From positions 310,001-374,000 of the forward strand of contig NZ_JABXWU010000002.1 of the NCBI RefSeq assembly GCF_014595945.1: a DNA stretch of 64,000 bases, given 5' to 3'. A model generated the notes under the pieces. The model saw only the letters and a program-made list of their open reading frames with translations. It did not search any database and had not been told where the DNA came from. Positions 1-8,977 of this stretch are shown here, piece by piece. Each line of letters starts with the position of its first letter. Positions within the stretch are counted from its first letter, which is position 1. The DNA comes from Alkalibacillus aidingensis (GTDB taxonomy: Bacteria; Bacillota; Bacilli; Bacillales; Alkalibacillaceae). Made by a program: the position numbers and the translations under genes.

Positions 1-45
1 ATTTTGAAATACGTGATGACATGTTGAATACCCCCATTGTAATAT

Positions 46-59
46 TGGAAACGCTTACA
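46..59. promoter_or_regulatory. possible CcpA (cre) site
   Basis: The 14-mer TGGAAACGCTTACA matches the Gram-positive catabolite-responsive element consensus TGWAANCGNTNWCA at all but one defined position (G for W at position 3). It lies at the left edge of the window, and the gene it might control is outside or not identifiable. cre-like sequences occur by chance, so this is only a candidate. Confidence 0.35.
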
Positions 60-390
60 GATTTTTGATGAAAATAAGTTTCTTTTTATTCAACTTTGTT
101 GAATTCAGTATATATCGAATTTTTTGTCATTTCAAGGTATTAAGTCGAAATATTTTATTATTTAGGTCAATTGGATATGTTATTGGATTGGAAAAATTGG
201 CTTTGTCGCAAGATGCGAATTATTTGGGAATGAGTTTTATTCAACAAAGTTTCCTTGCTAGATTCTATTAGGTAGATGGTGAGGTTATGAGGGAAAACGA
301 AAATTTAATCGATCTTTAGGAGATGTGAGGTGGTGGAAATGACTATTGAGGTGAGATTTTATTGAGCGATAACAACTTTTGGGGGGCTAT
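60..390. other. intergenic stretch without a supported gene
   Basis: AT-rich sequence. The only open frame (65-271, plus) has no ribosome binding site, consists largely of F/I/S residues and resembles no protein I know, so I do not call it. Nothing else is recognisable before the repeat array begins near 391. Confidence 0.5.
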
Positions 391-672
391 CGTTAATGAG
401 AGCGCTTCTCTTTGACCATACGCCCGGGTGTCGTCCTCCTACCGGCATTGAGAGCGCTTCTCTTTGACCATAGCGCCGGGCGTTGACCTCCTACCGGCAT
501 TGAGAGCGCTTCTCTTTGACCATACGCCCGGGTGTCGTCCTCCTACCGGACATTGAGATCGCTTCTCTTTGACCATAGCGCCCGGGTTTCGACCTCCTAC
601 CGGACATTGAGACCACTTCTCTTTGACCATAGCGCCGGGCAAAGGCCTCCTACCGGCATTGATCGCACGTCT
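391..672 (+). repeat. 52-bp tandem repeat array, family A (five units plus a partial)
   Basis: Units begin with TGAGAGCGCTTCTCTTTGAC and continue through CATA, a GC-rich stretch and CCTCCTACCGGCAT. Unit starts are at 397, 449, 501, 554, 608 and a partial at 660, so the period is 52-54 bp. The same family recurs at 19425-19660. Short open frames read through the array are by-products of the repetition. The array lies just beyond the 3' end of the minus-strand operon that ends at 809. Confidence 0.9.
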
Positions 673-781
673 ATTGCGCATTTCACCTCAATTTTATGGA
701 CATTTTGGCAGTGAGACTGGTTTTAATTAACGATTTCACCCAATCGGAGTGCTTTTCCCAGTTCATCACATAGACGGATTC

Positions 782-808
782 GACAAAATTCGGGAAGTGA
801 CAGGCACC
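782..808 (-). repeat. GTGCCTGTCACTT dispersed element, minus orientation
   Basis: On the minus strand this reads GTGCCTGTCACTTCCCG followed by AATTTTGTCG. It abuts the stop codon of the regulator gene at 809. It is the isolated left-hand copy of an element found many times between 53.8 and 60.2 kb. Confidence 0.75.
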
Positions 809-2107
809 CTAAAAATTCAATCGATAGACTTTTTTGGGGCGGCCTCTTCCGGTTGATTCTTCTCCAGCTGCTTCGGCTATGCCGACTCGTTCCATTTCGA
901 ATAGGACTCTTCTTGCGTTTCGTTCTGTGCTTTTGAGCCAGTTGGCTAGTTCGCTTGAGGTAACGTCATAGCGTTGATAGTGACTAGCTAATGATTCTAT
1001 CTTTGATACAAGTGAAGCACTTAAATTAATATCCTTTAGCCGTTCACCCCAGTTGGTTGAGGAGCTTCGCAGTTGATATTGTAGGTTTTCGTCATCGGTA
1101 TTATATTCAATCACATTTTTATCCTCATCAATAATGACAATGGATGCTTCCTCGTTTTCCCTTGCGTGGATAAAGGCACGTCTAACGTGTTCATCGGCTT
1201 CTAACACGGTGCGCCCATAACCAATACCAACTTGTACAGCCAGTTCACTAGTGGATTGCATATCCTCAATCAATTTAAAGGGCGAGTGTAATTTTTGGAA
1301 TAACTCGATTTCCCCCTTGGTCGTGTAAATGTAATAGAGTCCTTTACCGAGATTAACCAATGATCCATTAATTTTTTCCACAAAATCTAGTAAAATCCGA
1401 TTCAACTCTAGTTCTTGTCTCATCAATTTGAATGATTGTACCGATCCTTCTTTATTTTCGGGAGAGATCACTTCGACACCGAAGATAACCAGTTGTTTCT
1501 TTTCAAATTGCCTTGCATGTGCTCGTTCACGAATATGACTAAGTGCAGTCATCACGGATAGTTCTGACTGTGAGACTCGGTAAGCTGGAACACCTCTTCG
1601 TCTTAACTCCATATAGGCTGATTTAATACAGGTTAGTGCTACTTCTGTTTGACCGGACTGATATAGGGATTGATGGAAATTCACCATCTCCTCTGAAGGA
1701 ACATAGGTCTGCGGGGCCTTTGTTTTGAGTTCAATACTCTGTAAGGCATAAGAATCCTTAACTTGTTTTAACTGATCTTCACCGATTGAGTCGAGACTGA
1801 CCCGTTTGATAACCTTTCCTTCTTTAATATTCGCCTCAAGTAACGTCCCAAAGAGGCTTGTCCCATGTAACTTGGCATAGCTGCCTTTCTTTTCCTTAAT
1901 CAGTCCCTTTTCAATGGCAAAATGATAAGGGACGGGCCCTGAGAAAAACCATAAGTCTACACGGTTTTGATTAGAAAGAATAAGCTGTTCGGTTTCTTCA
2001 GTTCGTTCATAGACTAATGGAATCAACTTAAGGTCTCCAAATGCTTCACCAACGTCCAACACTTTTTCCACAGAGTCCTCTGGTCCCACGACACCGATTT
2101 TAATCAT
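809..2107 (-). CDS. putative transcriptional regulator (effector domain plus C-terminal winged HTH)
   Basis: This 432-residue protein has no signal peptide or membrane segment. The N-terminus (MIKIGVVGPEDSVEKV) resembles an alpha/beta sensing domain. The middle, roughly residues 210-330, looks like a degenerate nucleotide-cyclase/GGDEF-like fold, with VGIGYGRTVLEADEHV near its end. The last 60 residues look like a winged helix (TSSELANWLKSTERNARRVL) followed by a basic GRGRPKKVYRL tail. It is the last gene of the peptidase/transporter operon, 3 bp after the amidohydrolase, with an AGGTGA ribosome binding site. I infer that it controls this operon. The family assignment is tentative; a DNA-binding role rests on the C-terminus only. 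Confidence 0.6.
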   Translation of the reverse strand: MIKIGVVGPEDSVEKVLDVGEAFGDLKLIPLVYERTEETEQLILSNQNRVDLWFFSGPVPYHFAIEKGLIKEKKGSYAKLHGTSLFGTLLEANIKEGKVIKRVSLDSIGEDQLKQVKDSYALQSIELKTKAPQTYVPSEEMVNFHQSLYQSGQTEVALTCIKSAYMELRRRGVPAYRVSQSELSVMTALSHIRERAHARQFEKKQLVIFGVEVISPENKEGSVQSFKLMRQELELNRILLDFVEKINGSLVNLGKGLYYIYTTKGEIELFQKLHSPFKLIEDMQSTSELAVQVGIGYGRTVLEADEHVRRAFIHARENEEASIVIIDEDKNVIEYNTDDENLQYQLRSSSTNWGERLKDINLSASLVSKIESLASHYQRYDVTSSELANWLKSTERNARRVLFEMERVGIAEAAGEESTGRGRPKKVYRLNF

Positions 2108-2110
2108 GAT

Positions 2111-3349
2111 TTATTCACCTGCTTCGGTTTTTAAATAGTTAGCTAATACCTTTGTCCCATTCAGCAAATCCTCAAGGCTAGAAAATTCTTCTGGATGGTG
2201 GCTCAATCCGTCTTCGCACGGAATAAAAATTAATCCCGATGGCCACTTCGACTGCATGTTCATCACATCGTGACCTGCTCCACTGCTCATCACTATCGAC
2301 TTCATGCCGACTTCATCACTAATGGCCTTTAAGCTAGTTTGCATCTGTTCATCTAATAGGACTGAGGCATTATTGACTAAAGTCTCTACTTCTATAGTAA
2401 CATGAGATTCCCCTTCAATTTCTTTACATTTATGATAAATTTCACTGGCAACTGTCTCTTTCAAATCGTCGCGAACACTGCGTATATCAATACCCAGCTC
2501 AACTTCACCTGGTATCACATTCATAGAGTTAGGTGCCAAGTCAACTGTACTTACCGTTGCAACGACAGCTTCAGAATTCTCCTCATTCAGCTTTTTCGCC
2601 GTCTCATTGGCAAAGTTAACTAATGGGGCAATTGCTACAAAAGCATCCTGACGTTTGTTCATAGGGGTAGTACCAGTATGACCGGCTTTACCTTTAACCA
2701 CTACTTTCAAACGGATTGGACATGCAATCGCATTAACCACTCCATAGTGAGCGCCACTTTCTTCTATATGTGTCCCTTGTTCAATGTGTAATTCAACAAA
2801 ACTCTTCAGCTCATCTTCACCGCGTTCTGCGTGTTGAAAACGCTCCCAATTGAAGCCACATTCATTTACAGCCTGCTCAATAGAGATCCCCTCTCCATCA
2901 CAAACAGAACCAATCGTAGGGTCCAATTGTCCACTCATCGCTTTACTACCTATCGTCGAAATGCCAAATCTCGCCGACTCTTCAGAACGAAAATTGATGA
3001 CTTCAATGGTGTGCTTAGGTTGAAATCCTTCCTCTTTCAACTGTTTAACCGCGGCTAATGAGCAAAGCACACCTGCTACCCCATCGTAACCTCCACCCTG
3101 GTGCACGGTATCTAAATGTGACCCGGTTGCAACGACAGGTAAATCTGGGTCACTTCCAGTCCAAGAGGCCATCACATTACCGGCAGAGTCACACCGAACG
3201 GTTAAGCCAAGTTCCTCAGCTATTCGCTCAAACTGGTTAATCGCTTCACCTTCACGAGCTGAATAGCCTAACCGGGTGAATCCTTGTTCCTGTTCCATCG
3301 AGTCAACTAAATTAAGTACATGAAGTTGTTCTTCGATCCAGTTCTGCAT
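2111..3349 (-). CDS. M20-family Zn hydrolase, N-carbamoyl-L-amino-acid hydrolase / allantoate amidohydrolase type
   Basis: The 412-residue length is typical of the hydantoinase/carbamoylase branch of M20 metallohydrolases, which release CO2 and ammonia from N-carbamoyl amino acids or open allantoate. Visible motifs are GSHLDT around residue 78 (Zn-binding His), GGGYDGVAGV around 86-95 (bridging Asp), FRSEESARF around 122 (Glu ligand and base) and HIEQG near 190. The lid domain carries GKAGHTGTTPM. It is cytoplasmic and starts at ATG after a GGAGATG site. It lies 15 bp after the AbgA-like gene and 3 bp before the regulator. Family assignment is strong; the substrate is not determined by the sequence. 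Confidence 0.88.
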   Translation of the reverse strand: MQNWIEEQLHVLNLVDSMEQEQGFTRLGYSAREGEAINQFERIAEELGLTVRCDSAGNVMASWTGSDPDLPVVATGSHLDTVHQGGGYDGVAGVLCSLAAVKQLKEEGFQPKHTIEVINFRSEESARFGISTIGSKAMSGQLDPTIGSVCDGEGISIEQAVNECGFNWERFQHAERGEDELKSFVELHIEQGTHIEESGAHYGVVNAIACPIRLKVVVKGKAGHTGTTPMNKRQDAFVAIAPLVNFANETAKKLNEENSEAVVATVSTVDLAPNSMNVIPGEVELGIDIRSVRDDLKETVASEIYHKCKEIEGESHVTIEVETLVNNASVLLDEQMQTSLKAISDEVGMKSIVMSSGAGHDVMNMQSKWPSGLIFIPCEDGLSHHPEEFSSLEDLLNGTKVLANYLKTEAGE

Positions 3350-3364
3350 CTCTTGATCATCTCC

Positions 3365-4669
3365 TTAACTTTTACTTATTTCAATGATTGTCTGTAAAAA
3401 TGCTTCAATCGCTACTGGTAAAGTTCGTTCATCAAAGTCAAACCGTGGGTGATGATGCCCAGCAGCTAATGGTGAGGGGACGATCGTAAAGGTAGCTTTC
3501 CCTCCACCTTGTTGAACGTGGTCGATCATAAAGGTAACGTCTTCTGAAGCCCCTAGTGGAACGTTGGGGACAACATTCTTAACATAACGTCCATCTTGTA
3601 CTGCACGTTCGACTAGTGACATGACTTCCTCATCACAGGCCACATTAATCGCTTTTCCTTTTACTTCGATGTTGGTTTCAACGTTATAAAGCTGTCCAGT
3701 TGCTTGAACGATACGCCTAGCTTCTTCTTCCATATAACGATCAAGTACAGTCGTTTCTCCTCTAGTTTCAAATTCAATCTTTCCGTAATCGGCAATAATA
3801 TTTCGTCCACTGCCTGCACGAATCGTTCCGACATTAATGCGAGTGGTTCCATCTTTATGGCGAGTAATTCCGTTTAGATGTAAACTCGTAGCCGAAGCTG
3901 CCAATAATGCATTCTGTCCTTCATTTGGCTCTAAACCTGCGTGTGCCGATTTCCCACGAAACTCAGCATCCATCTTAGTACTCGCCAAAAATTGACTCGA
4001 TGACAATCCTAACGTTCCAACCGGTAGATCCTTAACCCCAACGTGACTACTTAAAAAGTAATCGACTTTGTCTAACCAACCTTGATCGACTATGGCCTTT
4101 GCTCCGCGCCCTCCTTCCTCAGCAGGCTGGAAAATTAATGTATATGTACCGGTTAACTTATCTTGTTGCTCATGAATAAATTGAGCAACTTGAAGACCTA
4201 TCGTAATATGTGCGTCATGACCACAAGCGTGCATCTCATCACTATGTGTCGAGTGAAAGCCTTCACGATGTGGAAGATGTTCTTCATCTTTAGATTCCGT
4301 AATCGGCAACCCATCAATATCAAATCGTAAAGCGACATGCTTTCCTTCTCGGCCTGTATCCAAACGCGCCACCACACCAGTCATTCCAGAGCTGATCATA
4401 TCTAAAAATTCATCAGGAACACCAAACTTTTTCGCACGCTCCTGGCTGTTAAAGAGAACAGATGGATCTGGAACTCCTAATCTCGTATCTGCTTTCATCA
4501 CATCTTCACCGAGAAATAAATCAAAACTCAAACCCTTTAACTGCTGATAGATTTGGTAAGTCGTGATATATTCAGTAAAACCTACTTCAGGCACACGGTG
4601 AAACATTCGGCGTTGTTTATACATTTCATCTTCATTTTGATTGATAAATTCCTGAACCTGGTCTTTCAA
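3365..4669 (-). CDS. M20-family amidohydrolase, AbgA-like (aminobenzoyl-glutamate utilisation type)
   Basis: A 434-residue M20D peptidase of the AbgA type. The metal-binding signature HACGHDAH is at residues 147-154, FQPAEEGGRGA follows near 180, and the dimerisation domain has GKSAHAG. It has the extra N-terminal insertion (residues about 55-95) seen in AbgA-like enzymes, which split p-aminobenzoyl-glutamate or related amides. The start is TTG at 4669, preceded by AGGAGGG with 6-nt spacing. It sits 15 bp from each neighbour, as part of one transcript. I infer that it cleaves a carboxylate amide brought in by the adjacent transporter; the substrate is unknown. Confidence 0.85.
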   Translation of the reverse strand: MKDQVQEFINQNEDEMYKQRRMFHRVPEVGFTEYITTYQIYQQLKGLSFDLFLGEDVMKADTRLGVPDPSVLFNSQERAKKFGVPDEFLDMISSGMTGVVARLDTGREGKHVALRFDIDGLPITESKDEEHLPHREGFHSTHSDEMHACGHDAHITIGLQVAQFIHEQQDKLTGTYTLIFQPAEEGGRGAKAIVDQGWLDKVDYFLSSHVGVKDLPVGTLGLSSSQFLASTKMDAEFRGKSAHAGLEPNEGQNALLAASATSLHLNGITRHKDGTTRINVGTIRAGSGRNIIADYGKIEFETRGETTVLDRYMEEEARRIVQATGQLYNVETNIEVKGKAINVACDEEVMSLVERAVQDGRYVKNVVPNVPLGASEDVTFMIDHVQQGGGKATFTIVPSPLAAGHHHPRFDFDERTLPVAIEAFLQTIIEISKS

Positions 4670-4684
4670 GAAAACCCTCCTCTT

Positions 4685-5872
4685 CTAGTCGTTATTTAAC
4701 TTTCTCAGTGCGTTAATAGCCACTTCCGTCATTAAATTAACACCATATTCAAGTGCGGATTCATCTAGTTTAAAACGTGGATCATGCAAAGGCTTTTGCT
4801 CATCACCCACTCTGACTCCTAACCAATAGTAAACACCAGGATACCGTTCTAAAAAGCGACCAAAATCTTCGCCTCCTAAGCTAGGATTGACATCAGGTGC
4901 ACTTGCTTGCCCATACTTCTCTGTGACCACTTCTTTAATATGATGGGCCCAATCATCTGTATTCACGGTTGCAGGATATCCATCTAAGTATTCAAGTTCG
5001 ACTTCTGCTCCCATTGATTTCACGACGTACTGTACTAAATCATAAAAACGTTCCTTTAAAATCTGCTTCGTTTCGCTTGTAGAACTCCTTAATGTCCCTT
5101 CAATCGTTGCTTCATCTGCAATGACGTTATAACGATAACCACTTTCCACCTTACCGACTGTGATCACCGCTTGATTAGCTGGGTCCACGTTTCGGCTAAC
5201 AATCGTCTGTAAAGCTTGAATCACTTGAGTTGCGACAACGATTGCATCTACTGTTTGGTGTGGCATAGATGCATGACCACCTGATCCCTTAATCGTTAAT
5301 TTAAATCGATCTGAATTACCCATCATCGCTCCGGGTAAGACACCAAACTGACCGACTTCTAGGTCTGGCCACACATGCTGAGCAATCATGACATCTGGCT
5401 CATATTCAGCAAATACACCATCATCTAACATCTTAAGAGCACCACCTGCAGGAGCATTTTCCTCAGCAGGCTGAAACAAGAGTAAGACTGTCCCTTCAAG
5501 CTCAGCTTTACGATTATTCAATTCTTTACCTACCCCGATTAACATCGCAGTATGAGCATCATGACCACAGGCATGCATCACACCAGGTTCAGTTGATTGA
5601 AAAGAAAGATCATTCTTTTCTTCAACTGGTAGCGCATCAATATCGGCTCTTAGACAAACCGTTTTCCCCGGCTTTTCCCCTTCAATCACTCCTAATACTC
5701 CCGTCTTTGCAAAGCCAGACTTAAATGGAATCCCGTACTTGGATAAATATGTTTGGATCGTTTCAGATGTTTGAAACTCCTCTTCACTTAACTCTGGATA
5801 TTGATGTAAATGACGACGTAGTTCAATCACTTCTTCGATTAGTGATTGGTCAACATTTATACTCATGATCAA
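4685..5872 (-). CDS. M20-family amidohydrolase (N-acyl-L-amino-acid amidohydrolase type)
   Basis: A 395-residue peptidase related to YxeP and hippurate hydrolases. HRR-like LRRHLHQYPELS is at residues 18-29, LRADIDALP at 74-82, HACGHDAH at 100-107 and FQPAEENAPAGGA near 133. The lid domain has GSGGHASMPH. These are the usual di-metal ligands and catalytic Glu, so the enzyme should be active. Start choice is uncertain: TTG at 5872 lies 5 nt after GGGAG, and ATG at 5866 is the alternative. A 159-bp gap with a weak hairpin separates it from the upstream ABC ATPase gene. Confidence 0.88.
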   Translation of the reverse strand: MIMSINVDQSLIEEVIELRRHLHQYPELSEEEFQTSETIQTYLSKYGIPFKSGFAKTGVLGVIEGEKPGKTVCLRADIDALPVEEKNDLSFQSTEPGVMHACGHDAHTAMLIGVGKELNNRKAELEGTVLLLFQPAEENAPAGGALKMLDDGVFAEYEPDVMIAQHVWPDLEVGQFGVLPGAMMGNSDRFKLTIKGSGGHASMPHQTVDAIVVATQVIQALQTIVSRNVDPANQAVITVGKVESGYRYNVIADEATIEGTLRSSTSETKQILKERFYDLVQYVVKSMGAEVELEYLDGYPATVNTDDWAHHIKEVVTEKYGQASAPDVNPSLGGEDFGRFLERYPGVYYWLGVRVGDEQKPLHDPRFKLDESALEYGVNLMTEVAINALRKLNND

Positions 5873-5989
5873 TCCAGCTCCCTTCTGTTTGACTCTATGA
5901 AGCTTTATTCCCTTAAGTACTAAATCTTACACCGACGCTTCTTCCATGAATATCTCGCTGGATCAATGTCCATATGAGAATACATTGGA

Positions 5990-6014
5990 AAGGCACCTCA
6001 CATGGAGATGCCTT
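5990..6014 (-). terminator. weak intra-operon hairpin
   Basis: Arms AAGGCA-CTC and GAG-TGCCTT, each interrupted by one mismatch, flank a 4-nt loop in the gap between the ABC ATPase gene and the amidohydrolase gene. The U-tract is poor, so this could partly attenuate or stabilise mRNA ends rather than terminate. Confidence 0.4.
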
Positions 6015-6031
6015 AATCAACATTGCTACCA

Positions 6032-7030
6032 TTATTTATAAAGGGGGTAATGGCACGCAGCATGATGATTTTCTCTATGTTCTTCCAAGCTTGGCGCCTT
6101 CTCACGACAAATCTCCTGAGCAAAAGGACATCTCGTATGAAAGGCACAGCCACTTGGCGGGTTCGCAGGATTTGGCAGATCACCTTCTAATGGTTGATAA
6201 TTTGAGCGCAGACTTGGGTGATCGACCGGAATGGATTTTAATAACGCCTCTGTATAAGGGTGAAGAGCACCAGCAAATAATTGATCACGGTCAGTAATCT
6301 CAACGATTTTCCCTAAATACATCACGGCAATCCGGTCACTAATATTACGTACAGCTGGTAAACCGTGCGCGATAAAAACTAACGTTAAGTTAAACTCTCT
6401 TTGAAGTTTTTTAAGCAAATTAAGAATCTGTGCCTGAATGGAGACATCTAGAGCCGATACTGGTTCATCACAGATAATCAGCTTCGGCTTTAACGCCAAG
6501 GCACGTGCAATACCAATTCTCTGTCTTTGCCCACCACTGAATTCGTGGGGATATCGCTTCAATTGTTCTTGATTCAAGCCAACCACTTCTAAGAGCTCAA
6601 CGACTTCGTTTCTTATTTCCTTTTTAGTCTTAGACGTATGAATTTTAAGTGGTTCACCAATCAATTCTTCTACGGTCATCCGTGGATTGAGCGAAGCAAA
6701 CGGGTCTTGGAAAATAACCTGGATATCCTTACGCATTTCACGTAATTCTTTCTTATTCATGGCCGTTAGATCTTTACCCATGAAAGTTACTGAACCTTCC
6801 GTTGGCTTCATGAGTCCTAACAGCATTTCCCCCGTTGTTGACTTCCCACAACCGGATTCACCGACAATTCCTAAGGTCTCTCCTTCATAAATCGTTACGT
6901 CGACGCCATCGACAGCTTTTACATTTGATATCTCTTTTTTAAAATAACCCTTTTTCACTTGGAAGTGTTTCTTTAAGCCTTTTACTTCCATTAGGACATC
7001 AGCTGATGGTGCTTCGCTCGTGTTCGTCAT
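6032..7030 (-). CDS. oligopeptide/dipeptide ABC transporter ATP-binding protein (OppF/DppF-like)
   Basis: This 332-residue ATPase carries Walker A GESGCGKST, Q-loop FQDPFASLNPRM, signature FSGGQRQRIGIARAL and Walker B LIICDEPVSALD. It ends with the C-terminal oligopeptide-transporter extension (HTRCPFAQEICREKAP), whose four-Cys pattern is typical of OppD/F subunits. The switch region reads FIAHGLPAVRN, where most members have H-D-L; the Asp-to-Gly change is visible and unusual. Its 5' end overlaps the OppD-like gene by 32 bp. It should pair with that protein to energise peptide or peptide-like uptake. Confidence 0.93.
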   Translation of the reverse strand: MTNTSEAPSADVLMEVKGLKKHFQVKKGYFKKEISNVKAVDGVDVTIYEGETLGIVGESGCGKSTTGEMLLGLMKPTEGSVTFMGKDLTAMNKKELREMRKDIQVIFQDPFASLNPRMTVEELIGEPLKIHTSKTKKEIRNEVVELLEVVGLNQEQLKRYPHEFSGGQRQRIGIARALALKPKLIICDEPVSALDVSIQAQILNLLKKLQREFNLTLVFIAHGLPAVRNISDRIAVMYLGKIVEITDRDQLFAGALHPYTEALLKSIPVDHPSLRSNYQPLEGDLPNPANPPSGCAFHTRCPFAQEICREKAPSLEEHRENHHAACHYPLYK

Positions 7031-8009
7031 GCTTCACGCCTCCTTCTGTATGGAAACAACGCTTGAAATGTTGTGGTGTTGTTTCTTCTAGTTGTGGATG
7101 CACTTGTTTACATAGATCAGTCGCAATCGGACACCTTGGATGGAACTTACATCCTGTTGGCATCTCTGAAGGAGTCGGAACCGATCCTTTAATTGCCCCT
7201 AACTCTTCTACTGGACCTGTCATTTTCGGAACTGATGCAAGGAGTCCCTTTGTATAAGGATGAACCGGATGATTGAAGATCTCATCAACAGTTGCTTCTT
7301 CAACGACCTCACCACCATACATGACAACAACACGATCAGCGACTTCAGCGACAACCCCTAAATCATGAGTGATCAATATAACGCCTGTGTTCAATTCATC
7401 CTTTAATTCTTTCATTAAATTTAAGATTTGAGCTTGAATAGTCACATCCAGTGCTGTTGTTGGCTCATCAGCAATTAACAGCTTGGGATTACACGATAGA
7501 GCCATCGCGATCATCACACGCTGCCTCATACCTCCAGATAATTGGTGGGGAAATTGTTTTAGAACACGTTCTGGCTCTGGAATTCCGACTAAATCTAGCA
7601 TCGTAACCGCTTGTTGTATGGACTCTGTCTTGTCTAATTTCTGGTGTAGTCTAATCACTTCAATCATTTGATTACCGATTGTAAACACCGGGTTAAGTGA
7701 TGTCATCGGTTCTTGGAAAATCATTGAAATTTCATTACCACGTAGCTTTCTCATCTGTGAGCGTTTCATCTTGGTTAGATCTTCACCCTGTAAACGAATG
7801 GACCCATCATAGACCTCACCTGGGGCTGGTACTAAACCTAAGATAGATAAGGAGGTCATACTTTTACCAGATCCTGACTCACCAACGACAGCTACTGTTT
7901 CCCCTTCATGAACCTGAAACGAAACGCCATTCACAGGAGAAACCACTCCTTCATCAGAGCGAAATCGAACTCTAAGGTCTTCTATCTCTAACAATGGTTC
8001 AGACATCAT
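6999..8009 (-). CDS. oligopeptide/dipeptide ABC transporter ATP-binding protein (OppD/DppD-like)
   Basis: This ATPase has Walker A GESGSGKSM, Q-loop FQEPMTSLNPVF, signature LSGGMRQRVMIAMAL, Walker B LLIADEPTTALD and H-loop ITHDLGVV. The C-terminal CKFHPRCPIATDLC motif is typical of oligopeptide importers. I place the start at ATG 8009, followed by a second ATG, because GAGG lies 5 nt upstream; an upstream in-frame start at 8030 is possible. It lies 30 bp after the permease gene and overlaps the OppF-like gene. It works with the two permeases and the lipoprotein encoded just upstream. Confidence 0.93.
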   Translation of the reverse strand: MMSEPLLEIEDLRVRFRSDEGVVSPVNGVSFQVHEGETVAVVGESGSGKSMTSLSILGLVPAPGEVYDGSIRLQGEDLTKMKRSQMRKLRGNEISMIFQEPMTSLNPVFTIGNQMIEVIRLHQKLDKTESIQQAVTMLDLVGIPEPERVLKQFPHQLSGGMRQRVMIAMALSCNPKLLIADEPTTALDVTIQAQILNLMKELKDELNTGVILITHDLGVVAEVADRVVVMYGGEVVEEATVDEIFNHPVHPYTKGLLASVPKMTGPVEELGAIKGSVPTPSEMPTGCKFHPRCPIATDLCKQVHPQLEETTPQHFKRCFHTEGGVKHDEHERSTIS

Positions 8010-8039
8010 TATTACCTCACTTTCTATCAATCAATCATT

Positions 8040-8963
8040 CTACTTCGTTTTCGGGTCTAGTACATCACGTAACCAGTCACCTAAGAAGATAATCCCAAGA
8101 ACCGTGATCGTAATGGCTAAGCCTGGGAAAGTCGCAACCCACCAGCTTGTCGCCAAATAATCCCTACCATCACTAAGCATCAATCCCCAAGAAACATCGG
8201 GTGATTGAATCCCTAAACCAAGGAAGCTTAACGATGACTCTAAGATGATTGTCGTTGCCACATTCAATGTCGCGATGACAATAAATGAAGAAATAACATT
8301 CGGCAATATATATTTAGAAATAATTCGCATATCATTGGCCCCAATGGCACGAGCCGATTTGACATAATCACGTTCTTTAATACTCAACGTTTCACTGCGA
8401 ACCATCCGCGCATAAATAACCCAGGTCGTGACACCAAGCACCAGGATAATGGCCGGTAAACTTGTGCCAATAACGGCAAGAATGATCAACATAAATAAAA
8501 TGTTAGGAATGGCTAAAAATGAGTCAACTAGTCTCATAATCACCTGATCAATCCATTTACCGTAGTAACCAGATATCAAACCAAGCGATAGACCAATTGC
8601 ACCTGCGACAATCACGGAACTAATCCCAACTAATAGTGAAACCTGTGAACCTATGATAATTCTACTTAAAATGTCTCTACCTAAGTTATCAGTTCCTAGG
8701 ATATATTCACTTGACCCACCATCCATCCAAAAAGGTGGGATCAGGCGGTCCGCAACATTAGTTTCACTATGGCTATGTGGAACAATAAGATCAGCAAAAA
8801 TAGCCATCAATATGACGGATACCACAATCAATAATCCGACTGTGCCTGTCTTACTTTTGAGTAGCTGCTTGATCCACTTTTTGCTTTGACTGGATGATGT
8901 TTTAGCAGAGTGATTATTAACATCAAGCGCTTGTTCATTAGGTTGTTCTGTTTTAGTTACCAT
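8040..8963 (-). CDS. peptide ABC transporter permease (DppC-like)
   Basis: A 307-residue inner-membrane permease. After a soluble N-terminal tail there is a first TM helix at about residues 42-63, then five more. The EAA loop is seen as YVKSARAIGANDMRIISKYILPN, and the DppC-type extracytoplasmic stretch contains ILGTDNLGRDILSR. Ribosome binding site AAGGAGGTG. It lies 14 bp from the DppB-like gene and would form the heterodimeric channel with it. Confidence 0.93.
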   Translation of the reverse strand: MVTKTEQPNEQALDVNNHSAKTSSSQSKKWIKQLLKSKTGTVGLLIVVSVILMAIFADLIVPHSHSETNVADRLIPPFWMDGGSSEYILGTDNLGRDILSRIIIGSQVSLLVGISSVIVAGAIGLSLGLISGYYGKWIDQVIMRLVDSFLAIPNILFMLIILAVIGTSLPAIILVLGVTTWVIYARMVRSETLSIKERDYVKSARAIGANDMRIISKYILPNVISSFIVIATLNVATTIILESSLSFLGLGIQSPDVSWGLMLSDGRDYLATSWWVATFPGLAITITVLGIIFLGDWLRDVLDPKTK

Positions 8964-8977
8964 TTGGTGTCACCTCC

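Noticed and set aside
65-271. 68-residue plus-strand reading frame at the window start
   Set aside because: No ribosome binding site and low-complexity F/I/S composition; probably chance in AT-rich DNA.
439-681. 80-residue minus-strand repetitive frame
   Set aside because: Made of the 52-bp array A; steps of 53 and 54 bp shift the frame, and no start signals are present.
5974-6297. 107-residue plus-strand frame
   Set aside because: Antisense to the OppF-like gene with no start signals; a shadow.
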